This document shows, in pieces, positions 1 through 8,143 of a stretch of DNA of 64,000 nucleotides. The translations under genes were made by a program, and so were the position numbers. The stretch's first letter is position 1. Each line of letters opens with the position of its first letter. This stretch comes from M3007 sp964621185. Its GTDB lineage: Bacteria > Bacteroidota > Bacteroidia > Chitinophagales > Saprospiraceae. Below the pieces are notes generated by a model that worked only from the letters and a program-made list of their open reading frames with translations, made no database searches and was not told the origin of the DNA. The stretch covers positions 62,001 to 126,000 of the forward strand of contig CAZULM010000006.1 in NCBI GenBank assembly GCA_964621185.1, read 5' to 3'.

Positions 1-2024
1 TGTGCCTCGCCAGCCTGCTCCCGGCACAAAACCCGGAGCCGGAACGCCTGCTCGATTTCAAAGCTGAGGCCAGGGGCGATGTATTTGAGTTCACCCCGAT
101 TATGCCGCCCCTGATGCAGAAAGCGGGCGCACCGGCAGCCTACTGGACCTATTTCTGGGAATTTGGCGACGGGAGTTTCAGCCGTGAAGAAAACCCAAGC
201 CATATCTACGCCTTGCCGGGCAACTACATCGCCAGCCTCGATGCCACCGCCCACTACGACGACGGCAAACGGGCCAAGCGGAAAAAGAAAGGGCTCGACA
301 ACACCAAACTGCCCGGCGCCGGCAGTGCTACCGCCGATGTGTTCGACCCAAATGCCCGGCAAATGCTGGCCATGGAAGCCAATGCCCAACCAAAAGCCAC
401 GGAGGAAATTACCTTGGTCATCAGCTACCGCAACCTGGGCATGGCGCCAACCGACGGCAGGTTGCACCTGTTTTTCAACGAGAAAAAATTCCCTGACCGG
501 CACTTCGAATTTGTAGAAGCCCGCACGCATTTCAGGGAATATCCCGACAACAGCACGTCGGCAGTGCTGCCCCTCGACCATGCGGAACAACTGTGCTTTT
601 CGATCCTGCCAACCTGGTCTTCCGGCTTGGCACATACCGACTTGTCGGGCGATTTCCCGCCATCGGTTATCATCGAAGAAATGCTGAACACCGCCCGCGG
701 CGCCTATCGCGCCGAGAACGCCTGGCGCTTCAACAACCTCCAACCCGGCGAATCCCGCAACATGTTTGTCAGCCTGGTCTGCACCCCCAACATGCTGCGC
801 GACACCAACGCCTTCGTCCACCTGGAGGCCGTTTTTGCGCCTTTCGACCCGGTGGTTGCCCCGGAAAAGTTTGTTTACGAAATCGAAATCGTCAGCTCCC
901 ACGACCCCAATGCCATCGCTGTTTCGGACAACCGGGTAAACTACCGCATCCTCGGCAGTAAGAAACTCGACTACAAAATCCAGTTTCAGAACAACGGAGA
1001 AGGCCCGGCTAGCACCGTAGAAGTGAAAGTGGAGGTGCCCAAAGGTTTGAAACTGGGCGATATGCAGCCCGTGGCCTGGTATCCCAAATGCCCCATCTGC
1101 CCTAAAATTCCTGATACCCGTAGTTGCCTCGACACTGCCAGCGCGCGTGGCGCTTTGATCTTCACCTTCAGAAACATCTACTTGCCCGGAAGCCGGCAAA
1201 AAGACGTGGGCGACCGCGATTCTACCAAAGGCTTTGTCAAGTACCGCATCCAGGCGGCCCGCGACATGCCCAAACTGCCGTTCAAAAGCCGGGCGAAAAT
1301 CGTGTTCGACAAAAACCCGCCGATCTATACCAATTACACCAAAACTGGTTTTAAGGTGGGTATGTCGCCGGGATTGAAGGCTGGGTATGGCTTCGAACCC
1401 AATTTTGATAAGGCGCCAACGGGAGAGGAGAAGTCCTCTGCCTTTGTTCAAAACGGCTATTTCCTGCTGGGCGCCAGCATCTCGCCGTACAAATCGTGGC
1501 GGGTGTACCCCCAAATAGAACTGCTGGCAGGCATTCGCGACCGAAAAGATTTGCCTGCGACTGAAAAACATGTGCTGCTCACAACCCTGCCGAACAACGG
1601 CATTGCCCTCCTGGACTCTGTACTGTTGGACACCGTCACCCAGGCCAGCCGGGGCTTCGTGTCCTTCGAACTGCCCGTATTGTTGCGCAAAAACTTCAGC
1701 CGCTTTTTCGGGGCAGGTATCGGCGCCTCCGCTCGGATTATCCTGGAAAATGGCGAAACCAAAACAGAAACCTCCCGTACCCGCATCGACTGGTCGTTTA
1801 TTGACGGCCCCACGGGTATTGTGCTGTACCCAGAAGTGGACAAAAGCCCCGTGGAAACGAGCACGGAGAAGTTCCGCGCCACCCAGTACCGGTATTCCCT
1901 TTTTGGCGACCTCACTTTTGGCTCCGTGCGCGCAGGGCCGAATGTGGGCCTTCGGGGCGGCTGGGTGTTTGGAGGGGAGCGCCCGCAGGCTTTCTTGCAG
2001 GTGTCGGTGGAGCTGAAGCTGTGA
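1..2024 (+). CDS. PKD-domain secreted protein with barrel-like C-terminus (5' end outside window)
   Basis: The frame is open from base 3, and the first visible residues (CLASLLPAQ) look like the tail of a signal peptide, so the start lies just outside the window. A PKD domain follows (WEFGDGSFS, then HIYALPGNY). In the middle is a segment like the DUF7619 repeat of Bacteroidota surface proteins: HDPNAIAV, then LDYKIQFQNNGEG and VKYRIQ, ending in a YTNYTKTGF stretch. The last 180 or so residues alternate hydrophobic and polar residues in short strands and finish in VSVELKL. They look like an outer-membrane beta-barrel rather than a type IX sorting domain. I infer a surface-exposed module anchored by a barrel. 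The exact function is unknown. A REP-like repeat follows the stop codon. Confidence 0.75.
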   Translation, partial: CLASLLPAQNPEPERLLDFKAEARGDVFEFTPIMPPLMQKAGAPAAYWTYFWEFGDGSFSREENPSHIYALPGNYIASLDATAHYDDGKRAKRKKKGLDNTKLPGAGSATADVFDPNARQMLAMEANAQPKATEEITLVISYRNLGMAPTDGRLHLFFNEKKFPDRHFEFVEARTHFREYPDNSTSAVLPLDHAEQLCFSILPTWSSGLAHTDLSGDFPPSVIIEEMLNTARGAYRAENAWRFNNLQPGESRNMFVSLVCTPNMLRDTNAFVHLEAVFAPFDPVVAPEKFVYEIEIVSSHDPNAIAVSDNRVNYRILGSKKLDYKIQFQNNGEGPASTVEVKVEVPKGLKLGDMQPVAWYPKCPICPKIPDTRSCLDTASARGALIFTFRNIYLPGSRQKDVGDRDSTKGFVKYRIQAARDMPKLPFKSRAKIVFDKNPPIYTNYTKTGFKVGMSPGLKAGYGFEPNFDKAPTGEEKSSAFVQNGYFLLGASISPYKSWRVYPQIELLAGIRDRKDLPATEKHVLLTTLPNNGIALLDSVLLDTVTQASRGFVSFELPVLLRKNFSRFFGAGIGASARIILENGETKTETSRTRIDWSFIDGPTGIVLYPEVDKSPVETSTEKFRATQYRYSLFGDLTFGSVRAGPNVGLRGGWVFGGERPQAFLQVSVELKL

Positions 2025-2031
2025 GAGCCTC

Positions 2032-2079
2032 GGTAGCGCGACATTCATGTCGCCCGAAAAAGGCCATTTATGGCCGTCA
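2032..2079 (+). repeat. REP-like double palindrome, copy 1
   Basis: A 48-bp block made of two consecutive palindromes, GCGACATTCATGTCGC and GGCCATTTATGGCC, joined by CCGAAAAA. The same block occurs at 39291-39338 and, in inverse orientation, at 39443-39489. It starts 8 bases after the preceding stop codon. Confidence 0.8.
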
Positions 2080-2197
2080 CGCCGGATCAAGGTAGATGTC
2101 AACTCCCGCTGCCCAGGGTTAACGATTCCGCCCTTTCAGGGCTGTTTGCGCGGGATTCCGGGAAAGAGCGCTATTTTGGCGCATAAAACCCGGGCTG

Positions 2198-4978
2198 ATG
2201 CCTTCTTTTCGCGTTCCGATAATTCGATTGCTATTTTTTCTGGGCAGCATACCCTTGCCAGCTCAGCCTTCGGCTGATTTGGCGCGGTACGATGTTCCGA
2301 TCAAGTATTTTTACGTGAACGGGCTGGCGGATAGTTTTATGTGTTATTCCGAGGCAAAGGCTGCATTGGCGCGCAAGCACAACGAACTGGGTGTATGGCT
2401 CAGCACCCGGATGGACGTGGCCGACTTTTTTTACGAAAACGAGCAATACCAGTCGGCGGCGCAATACCTCGATGAAACCTGGGCAGGCAAATGGCGAGAA
2501 CCCCAAAACGAAGAGGAATGGAGCCTGTGTTGTTACATCCAGTCGAACCGCGGCTCCGACCTTGCCCAAGCCGGAAAAATGCTGCAAGCCATCGCCGCTT
2601 TCCAAGATGCCGCCGGCATGTACGAACGCTTCCGATTTGCCGATTTCGATGCCGTGGAGTTCATCTACAAGCCCCTTGGCAATTGCTACACCCGCCTTGG
2701 CGACGACGACAAAGCCCTGGCCGTGTTCTTCAAAACGCTGATGCTGCCGGGCGACAACGAGACCATGGCAGGCGTGTTCTGCAATATCGGCATCGCCTAT
2801 TGGAACAAGGGCGATTACGAGGCCGCAGAAAAGTACCATCGCCAGGGCCTGGGCTTGCGCGATGTCTCCAAGCTGAAAAGGGCTTTGCTGCTCGGGGCGC
2901 TGGCTCAAGTGCAGCTCGATAAAGGGCAAGTGCTGCAAGCCCTGCGCAGCGCCGACGAATCCCTGCGGCTGCTGGCTGCGGAAGGCGCCAATGGGCTTGC
3001 CCAGGAATACCGATGCTATTCCCGCCGCACGGCAGGTATTGCCCGGTTGCGCCTGGGCCGCTTGCCGGAAGCCGCCCGGCTGCTTCAGGCTGCCCGCAGC
3101 GATGCTTTGCAGGTGTTCGGCGCACATTCCCGCGATCTGGGTAAAGTGGAGATTGCCCTCGCGGAGTTGGCGTTGCTGCAAAAAAATCCGGCGGCTGCCC
3201 TGGATGCCGCCAACCGGGCTTTGAGCGCCGTACTGCACAGCTTTCAGCCTATAAGGCCAGAAGAAAACCCCAGAATTGCCAGTTTTTACGAAGAAAACGT
3301 GATTTTTGAAGCCTTGGAGACGAAAGCCGCGGCAGCCCAGCAAGCCTTCGAACAAAGCGGCAAACCCGGATGGCTCAACCTGGCACTCGATTGCCACGAC
3401 CTCGCCTGGAAAGCGGAAACCCGGCAGCGCAAAGTATTTCAGTACCACAGCGCCAAACTGCATTTGCAAAACAGCACCCGCACGCGCGAAGAAGCGGCCA
3501 TGCGGGTCGCCCGGCTGCTTTTTGAAAAAACCGGCGACACCAAATACCTCGACAAAGCCTTTTCGATTGCCGAACGCAGCAAAGCCGCCCTGCTCAGCGA
3601 AGCCATGCAGGACAACCTCGTGCGGCAACGCCTGGCCGAAAGCGACCGCCGTTTTTCGGAACTCAACACCTTGCGCCAACATTTTTCGGCCTTCGAAAAA
3701 CAGATGCTGCTGCACCCCGACGACGAAATGCTCCCGCAATGGCGCAGTGAAGCCGATGCCCTGGCCGCCCGGATAAATGCCCTGGAATCGGCGCTCGCCG
3801 GCGCTTACCCGCAACTCGCCGGGCAGCAACTGGCATCTGCCCAGGATGCGCAAAACAATCTCCGGGCCGAAGAGACCCTGGTGGAATACTTCGTGAGCCC
3901 GGCGCATATTGAGGCGTTTGTCTTTCAGCCCAACAAAGCAGCGCGTTGGTTTTCCTTCGACCATTCCAAGGCTTTGCAGGCCTTGGTCGGGCAGTACCTG
4001 GCCTATTTTGAAAACCAGAACGCCATACTAAACGACCCCCAGGGCTATTTTAAGGCGGCATATTTGCTGTGGCAAAAACTACTACCACCGGAATTGGCCA
4101 ATGCCGGCATCATCAGCATTGTGCCGGATGGTTTTTTGAATTTTGTCCCCTTTGACGCGTTGCTGACCGCAGCCCCGGAGGCCAGCACGACGCTGCGCAA
4201 TGCCCCTTATTTGATTCGGACGCAGCAGGTTCGTTATGCCTGGTCGCTGAGCGTGTTGCAACAGCAAAAAAAACTGACGTCAAATGCGGGAAACTATGCC
4301 CTTTGCCTGGCGCCCGGTTTTACCAAAGGCGAACGCGGCCTGGCGCCATTGCAGTCGCCTGCTGCCGAGCGCCCATCGGGCAGCAAGGTTTTGTCGGCTG
4401 AAAGCGCTGATGTTGAACATTTTACACGCGTTGCAGGCAAGTACCGGCTGCTGCATTTATCGACCCACGCGTTTGCAACGGCAGCGGCAGGGCAGCTCCC
4501 CCGGCTCGAACTTTTTGACCAGCCCCTGTACCTGCCCAGTATTTACGCCCTGCCTTTGCAGGCCGATCTGGTGACCCTGAGCGCCTGCCAAACCGGCCTG
4601 GGCCAGGTACAATCGGGTGAAGGCGTGATGAGCCTCGCGCGCGCCTTCGCGCAGGCGGGCGCGGCCTGTGTGGTGTCGAGCCTTTGGTCGGTGAACGACC
4701 GCAGCACCAGCCAACTGCTGTCGGGCTTTTACCGGAATTTGGAAAACGGCAGTAGTATTGGCCCATCCCTGCGGGCGGCAAAGCTGGACTATATCAAGGA
4801 TGCCGAAGTGCGGGCAGCCATGCAATCGCCATATTTTTGGGCAGGGTTGGTGATGGTAGGCGACGACCGGGTGGTGGAGGCAAGGACAAGGTGGTGGCCC
4901 TGGGCAGTGGGGCTGGCGTTGGTGCTGGGTGTGGGGTTGTGGTGGTACGCCCAAAAACGAAGACTTCGCGATGTCTGA
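2198..4978 (+). CDS. TPR-CHAT protease-like protein, exported, C-terminal membrane anchor
   Basis: A 926-residue protein. It begins with a short signal sequence (IIRLLFFLGSIPLPAQ), followed by about 400 residues of TPR-like helical repeats (for example CNIGIAYWNKGDYEAAEKYH) and a coiled-coil region. The C-terminal third is a CHAT domain, the caspase/separase-like fold. The catalytic dyad is visible as His757 in LLHLSTHA and Cys797 in LSACQTG, with the typical GEGVMSLARAF and SLWSVND motifs after it. A single hydrophobic helix (WAVGLALVLGVGLWWYA) and a basic tail (QKRRLRDV) close the protein. If the signal peptide is cleaved, the CHAT domain would face the periplasm. CHAT proteins are peptidases or scaffolds in several defence and cell-death systems. 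No partner gene is evident here, so the substrate is unknown. Confidence 0.85.
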   Translation: MPSFRVPIIRLLFFLGSIPLPAQPSADLARYDVPIKYFYVNGLADSFMCYSEAKAALARKHNELGVWLSTRMDVADFFYENEQYQSAAQYLDETWAGKWREPQNEEEWSLCCYIQSNRGSDLAQAGKMLQAIAAFQDAAGMYERFRFADFDAVEFIYKPLGNCYTRLGDDDKALAVFFKTLMLPGDNETMAGVFCNIGIAYWNKGDYEAAEKYHRQGLGLRDVSKLKRALLLGALAQVQLDKGQVLQALRSADESLRLLAAEGANGLAQEYRCYSRRTAGIARLRLGRLPEAARLLQAARSDALQVFGAHSRDLGKVEIALAELALLQKNPAAALDAANRALSAVLHSFQPIRPEENPRIASFYEENVIFEALETKAAAAQQAFEQSGKPGWLNLALDCHDLAWKAETRQRKVFQYHSAKLHLQNSTRTREEAAMRVARLLFEKTGDTKYLDKAFSIAERSKAALLSEAMQDNLVRQRLAESDRRFSELNTLRQHFSAFEKQMLLHPDDEMLPQWRSEADALAARINALESALAGAYPQLAGQQLASAQDAQNNLRAEETLVEYFVSPAHIEAFVFQPNKAARWFSFDHSKALQALVGQYLAYFENQNAILNDPQGYFKAAYLLWQKLLPPELANAGIISIVPDGFLNFVPFDALLTAAPEASTTLRNAPYLIRTQQVRYAWSLSVLQQQKKLTSNAGNYALCLAPGFTKGERGLAPLQSPAAERPSGSKVLSAESADVEHFTRVAGKYRLLHLSTHAFATAAAGQLPRLELFDQPLYLPSIYALPLQADLVTLSACQTGLGQVQSGEGVMSLARAFAQAGAACVVSSLWSVNDRSTSQLLSGFYRNLENGSSIGPSLRAAKLDYIKDAEVRAAMQSPYFWAGLVMVGDDRVVEARTRWWPWAVGLALVLGVGLWWYAQKRRLRDV

Positions 4979-4985
4979 TGCGGCA

Positions 4986-6242
4986 CTAGTTGCCACGAAC
5001 TGCTTTCAGTTCTTTTTGTACATAGCTTGCACAATCAGAATTTTTTACCAACGACAAACCTTGCCAAATCTCTAATGGGAATTCGGTGCCTTCTTCGCGC
5101 CACGCTATAACCAGGCAGGTCGCCATGGCGGAGAAGCGGCTATCGGGGTATGCTCTTGACAGATCAGCATATACATAAGCCGCCGGCAAGCGATAGACGG
5201 CAGGGTCTATGCCATTGCGATCGATCCTTGCATTACAGGTTTCATCTATGAACAATTGCAGCATTATGGTTCCTTTTTCCCACAATTGCGCATCTGGGTC
5301 TGGTGTGTTTTCTTCAACCCTCTTCCAAGCTCCATGCGCTTCCACTGCCTTGTCGAGGCAATACAAAGCCAAGTCATTTGCCTCATTATCAAAATATTCC
5401 GGGTCTGCCTGCTGAATTTTTTCGTAAAACACCATAAAGGCATCTAGGTCGCCCCTTTGGATGCAGTAGGCCATTTGCCCTTCGCAAATAGGGGGCAGCA
5501 AAGCTTTTGGTATCTGTTTCTCCAATAGCGGAAATTGTGCCGCTGCGCTTCGCGCAAATTCAATTTCATTAAAGGAGCGCCTTTTGAGCAAAAAGGGCAA
5601 ATTTTTCAATTCTGCCTGGATGCTCGCGTTGCTTGAGTGACCAAAAACCCGCTGCAATGCTGTGTATCCTTGAACGAATCCCGCTAAACCGGGGATGTGC
5701 TCCATTTGCAAGGAGTCCAGAAAACGGCCAAATATTTGCAACTCCTGCTGGGCCAATTTGGCATCGAACGGATTTTTTTTCTTGTCTAGCCAAGCTTTGT
5801 TCACTGCCAAAAGCAATCCTTCCCCTGGATTGCAAAAATACATTAGGAGGCTATCCACCCCGACGAATGCCCAGTCCCCTTTTACGGGTAGCGGGTATTT
5901 GTAAACCCTGTAATCTCGTTTGTCGAAGGCGTACAAACCCGATCGGTTATGGTGATACCAAACATGATTGGCATCATGGCTGGCAGGCATATTATAGTCC
6001 GCAAATCCCGATTGGTCTGGCAGCTTGAATGCAAATTCAGCAATGCTGTGTTTATTGGCGTCGTAGCGTTTAATCAATTGATGGCTACTTTCATTTTCAA
6101 ATACATATTGGCTGATCCAAAAAAATGGAAAATCAAACGAAAAGTTGTCGTCGGGGAAACTGCTGCTGCCGACGGAACAAAAAAGGCTGTCGCGGCCCTT
6201 TAAAAAAAGCAATTGGGGCGCAATACGCATGTTGGTGCGCAC
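4986..6242 (-). CDS. C-terminal part of an interrupted secreted protein
   Basis: A 418-codon frame opening with GTG at 6242 (the next ATG is at 6230). It is in exactly the same frame as the upstream piece 6255-6593 and is separated from it only by one TAG (6255-6257) and four sense codons. The protein has no obvious membrane segment. It is rich in aromatic residues at first (FFWISQYVFENE, HANHVWYHHNRSGLYAFD style), which suggests a beta-rich or propeller-like half, followed by a helical half. I recognise no family. The simplest reading is that both pieces were one gene with a signal peptide and that this half is now untranslated, is translated from the internal GTG, or is reached by stop readthrough. 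It converges on the CHAT gene, with only 7 bases between stops. Confidence 0.6.
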   Translation of the reverse strand: MRTNMRIAPQLLFLKGRDSLFCSVGSSSFPDDNFSFDFPFFWISQYVFENESSHQLIKRYDANKHSIAEFAFKLPDQSGFADYNMPASHDANHVWYHHNRSGLYAFDKRDYRVYKYPLPVKGDWAFVGVDSLLMYFCNPGEGLLLAVNKAWLDKKKNPFDAKLAQQELQIFGRFLDSLQMEHIPGLAGFVQGYTALQRVFGHSSNASIQAELKNLPFLLKRRSFNEIEFARSAAAQFPLLEKQIPKALLPPICEGQMAYCIQRGDLDAFMVFYEKIQQADPEYFDNEANDLALYCLDKAVEAHGAWKRVEENTPDPDAQLWEKGTIMLQLFIDETCNARIDRNGIDPAVYRLPAAYVYADLSRAYPDSRFSAMATCLVIAWREEGTEFPLEIWQGLSLVKNSDCASYVQKELKAVRGN

Positions 6243-6254
6243 TGTCTTTGGCGG

Positions 6255-6593
6255 CTATGTTGTTATTTGGATATCCGCCCATCGAGGGTCGCTGCTTTTC
6301 GCAGGTAAAAAGGACGGCATGCGACTAAATGCGAAACCAGTTTTTGATGCTGACAGCTCCATCATTTCTTTTGTCTCTACATCGAATACCTTATGGCTTA
6401 ACGGGCAACAAAGCTTGTTTTTTGCGTCGCGCAAAAAATAGGCTCCAATTAGGTCCAGCTCGGGGATTTTAACAACAGCGTATTCATCTGCTTGCAGGGT
6501 ACTGAGCGCGGTTGGGTAATCGCTTTGCGCCATGGTTGAACCCAATGCCGAAAATAGCCACAGAAAAAGGAGCATCGATTCCAGTCGTTTCAT
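6255..6593 (-). CDS. N-terminal part of an interrupted secreted protein
   Basis: About 112 codons starting MKRLESMLLFLWLFSALG, a clear signal peptide ending near TMAQ, followed by a short beta-rich stretch. The frame ends at a TAG codon (6255-6257) directly in phase with the long frame 4986-6242. An alternative start at 6611 (MKPLDKMKRLES) comes from a short direct duplication of TTTCATTTTATCCAA (read on the + strand), so two near-identical start contexts lie 18 bases apart. The gene sits just downstream of queA on the same strand and may share its transcript. The product alone would be a truncated secreted fragment. I regard this as the 5' half of a broken gene unless the stop is suppressed. 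Confidence 0.55.
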   Translation of the reverse strand: MKRLESMLLFLWLFSALGSTMAQSDYPTALSTLQADEYAVVKIPELDLIGAYFLRDAKNKLCCPLSHKVFDVETKEMMELSASKTGFAFSRMPSFLPAKSSDPRWADIQITT

Positions 6594-6612
6594 TTTATCC
6601 AATGGTTTCATT

Positions 6613-7857
6613 TTATCCAATTCTTTCCTCAGCCTTGAAAAGCAAGCTCCCATCCCCATAGCTTAAAAACCTGAATTCGTTATCCAGGGCGTACCGGTAA
6701 ATGTCGCGCCAACGATCACCGGTGACGGCCGCCACCAGCAACAACAGGGTGGAATTGGGCTGGTGGAAATTGGTGACCAGGGCATCGGCAATTTTCAACC
6801 GGTAGCTGGGCACGATGATGATCTGGGTTTTGCAAATCAAGCGTGGCGTTTTGTGCTGTTCCATCCAGCTTAGCAATGATTGCAGGGCCGTTGTTGCGGG
6901 CAAGGCAACCGCTTCCGAATACGGGTCCCATTGCCTGATTTCCAGGGCCTGGATGCTGGCGTTGGGGTTTTCATGCGCCTTTACCCCCATCCAATACAAG
7001 GTTTCTAAGGTGCGCAGCGATGTAGTGCCAACAGCAATGGTCATTTTCCCTTCCGCCTGGAATTGTTGCACGATATGCCCGATGGTTTCCGCCGACACAT
7101 CAATCCATTCGGCGTGCATCTCATGGCCACCCAGGGTTTCGGATTTGACGGGCTTGAAGGTGCCCGCACCGACATGCAGGGTAACGTATTTTTGGGAAAT
7201 TCCCTTGGCCTGCAAACGTTCAAAAATACTTTCGGTGAAATGCAGACCTGCCGTGGGTGCGGCCACAGAGCCTTTTTGTTTGGCGTACACCGTTTGGTAG
7301 CGGCTGGCGTCAATGGCTTCGCTCTCCCGTTTCAGGTAGGGCGGGATGGGCATCTGGCCGATGGTTTCCAGCAATTCTGCGAAGGATAAAGTTTCGGGCT
7401 GCCAGGAGAATTCTATGGTATGCGCCGTTTCGCCGCGCTGCACCATTTCAGCTGAAAACTGCAGGCCGGGCGACCGATGTACCAGCGTTTTTTCCTTCCA
7501 TTTGGCAAGTCTGCCTACCAGGCAATTCCAGCGCACCCGCCCCGTTTGGGCCATCGCGACATCGGGGGTTGCGTTTTCTTCGGCAGGTTCCAGGCAAAAG
7601 ACCTCAATTTTCCCGCCATTGGCATTTTGAAACAGGATGCGGGCGTGCACCACCTTGGTGTCATTGAATATCAGCAGCGAATTTTCCGGGATGTACTGGT
7701 CAATATTGCGGTAGCTGTCTTCTGAAATGCCGCCGTTTTTAAAAACCAGCAACCTGCTCGACGCCCTTTCCGCCAAGGGGTATTTTGCAATGCGATTTTC
7801 TGGCAAATCATAGCTGAAGTCCTCAATTTTAAAGTGCTGTGGCTGCATTTTTTCCAT
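6613..7857 (-). CDS. queA: S-adenosylmethionine:tRNA ribosyltransferase-isomerase QueA
   Basis: A 414-residue protein with the QueA signature throughout: an N-terminal FSYDLPENRIAKYPLAERASSRLLV, then NDTKVVHARI, AAPTAGLHFTESIF, VTLHVGAGTFKPV, HEMHAEW and a C-terminal VTNFHQPNSTLLLLVAAV. QueA transfers and isomerises the ribosyl part of S-adenosylmethionine onto 7-aminomethyl-7-deazaguanine in tRNA, the penultimate step of queuosine synthesis, in the cytoplasm. It is longer than the usual 340-360 residues. The extra length is spread over internal loops (around LEPAEENATPD and ETLYWMGVKAHENPN) that are common in Bacteroidota members. The start is the ATG at 7857, and a second ATG at 7848 is possible. 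No other queuosine gene is in the window. Confidence 0.95.
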   Translation of the reverse strand: MEKMQPQHFKIEDFSYDLPENRIAKYPLAERASSRLLVFKNGGISEDSYRNIDQYIPENSLLIFNDTKVVHARILFQNANGGKIEVFCLEPAEENATPDVAMAQTGRVRWNCLVGRLAKWKEKTLVHRSPGLQFSAEMVQRGETAHTIEFSWQPETLSFAELLETIGQMPIPPYLKRESEAIDASRYQTVYAKQKGSVAAPTAGLHFTESIFERLQAKGISQKYVTLHVGAGTFKPVKSETLGGHEMHAEWIDVSAETIGHIVQQFQAEGKMTIAVGTTSLRTLETLYWMGVKAHENPNASIQALEIRQWDPYSEAVALPATTALQSLLSWMEQHKTPRLICKTQIIIVPSYRLKIADALVTNFHQPNSTLLLLVAAVTGDRWRDIYRYALDNEFRFLSYGDGSLLFKAEERIG

Positions 7858-7969
7858 TCAATTCACAAAGTTCCCCGATAAAAGGGGCAATTTTTAGGGC
7901 AAAACTACGACACTATGACCTACATGCCGAAATACCAGCCCTTGTTCGGTCAAATAGCCACAGAAATGC

Positions 7970-8050
7970 GTTTTTTTTCACAGAGATCCTACGAGAAAAA
8001 TCTGTGAAAAATCTGCGCAATTGAATCTGTGAAAAATCTGCGCGAAAAAC
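7970..8050. repeat. ATCTGTG / ATCTGCGC intergenic repeat
   Basis: Between queA and the DPP-IV gene, the 20-base unit AATCTGTGAAAAATCTGCGC occurs twice (7999-8018 and 8024-8043). It is preceded by TTTTCACAGAGAT, which pairs with ATCTGTGAAAA. The same words recur inside the palindromic element at 27299-27441, so this is a dispersed family. The rest of the gap (7858-8143) shows no gene. Confidence 0.65.
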
Positions 8051-8143
8051 GCCCCCAAGGATACCAAAAATCAGTAATCAGTCGAAGATCGCTCCTTTCT
8101 TTCCGGCCATAGGGTTACCTTTCGGCTATTGAACGCGATTATC

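Noticed and set aside
2231..3964. 577-codon minus-strand frame opposite the CHAT gene
   Set aside because: Long antisense frames are common in GC-rich genes; the sequence is low in typical protein motifs, and the plus strand carries a clear TPR-CHAT protein.
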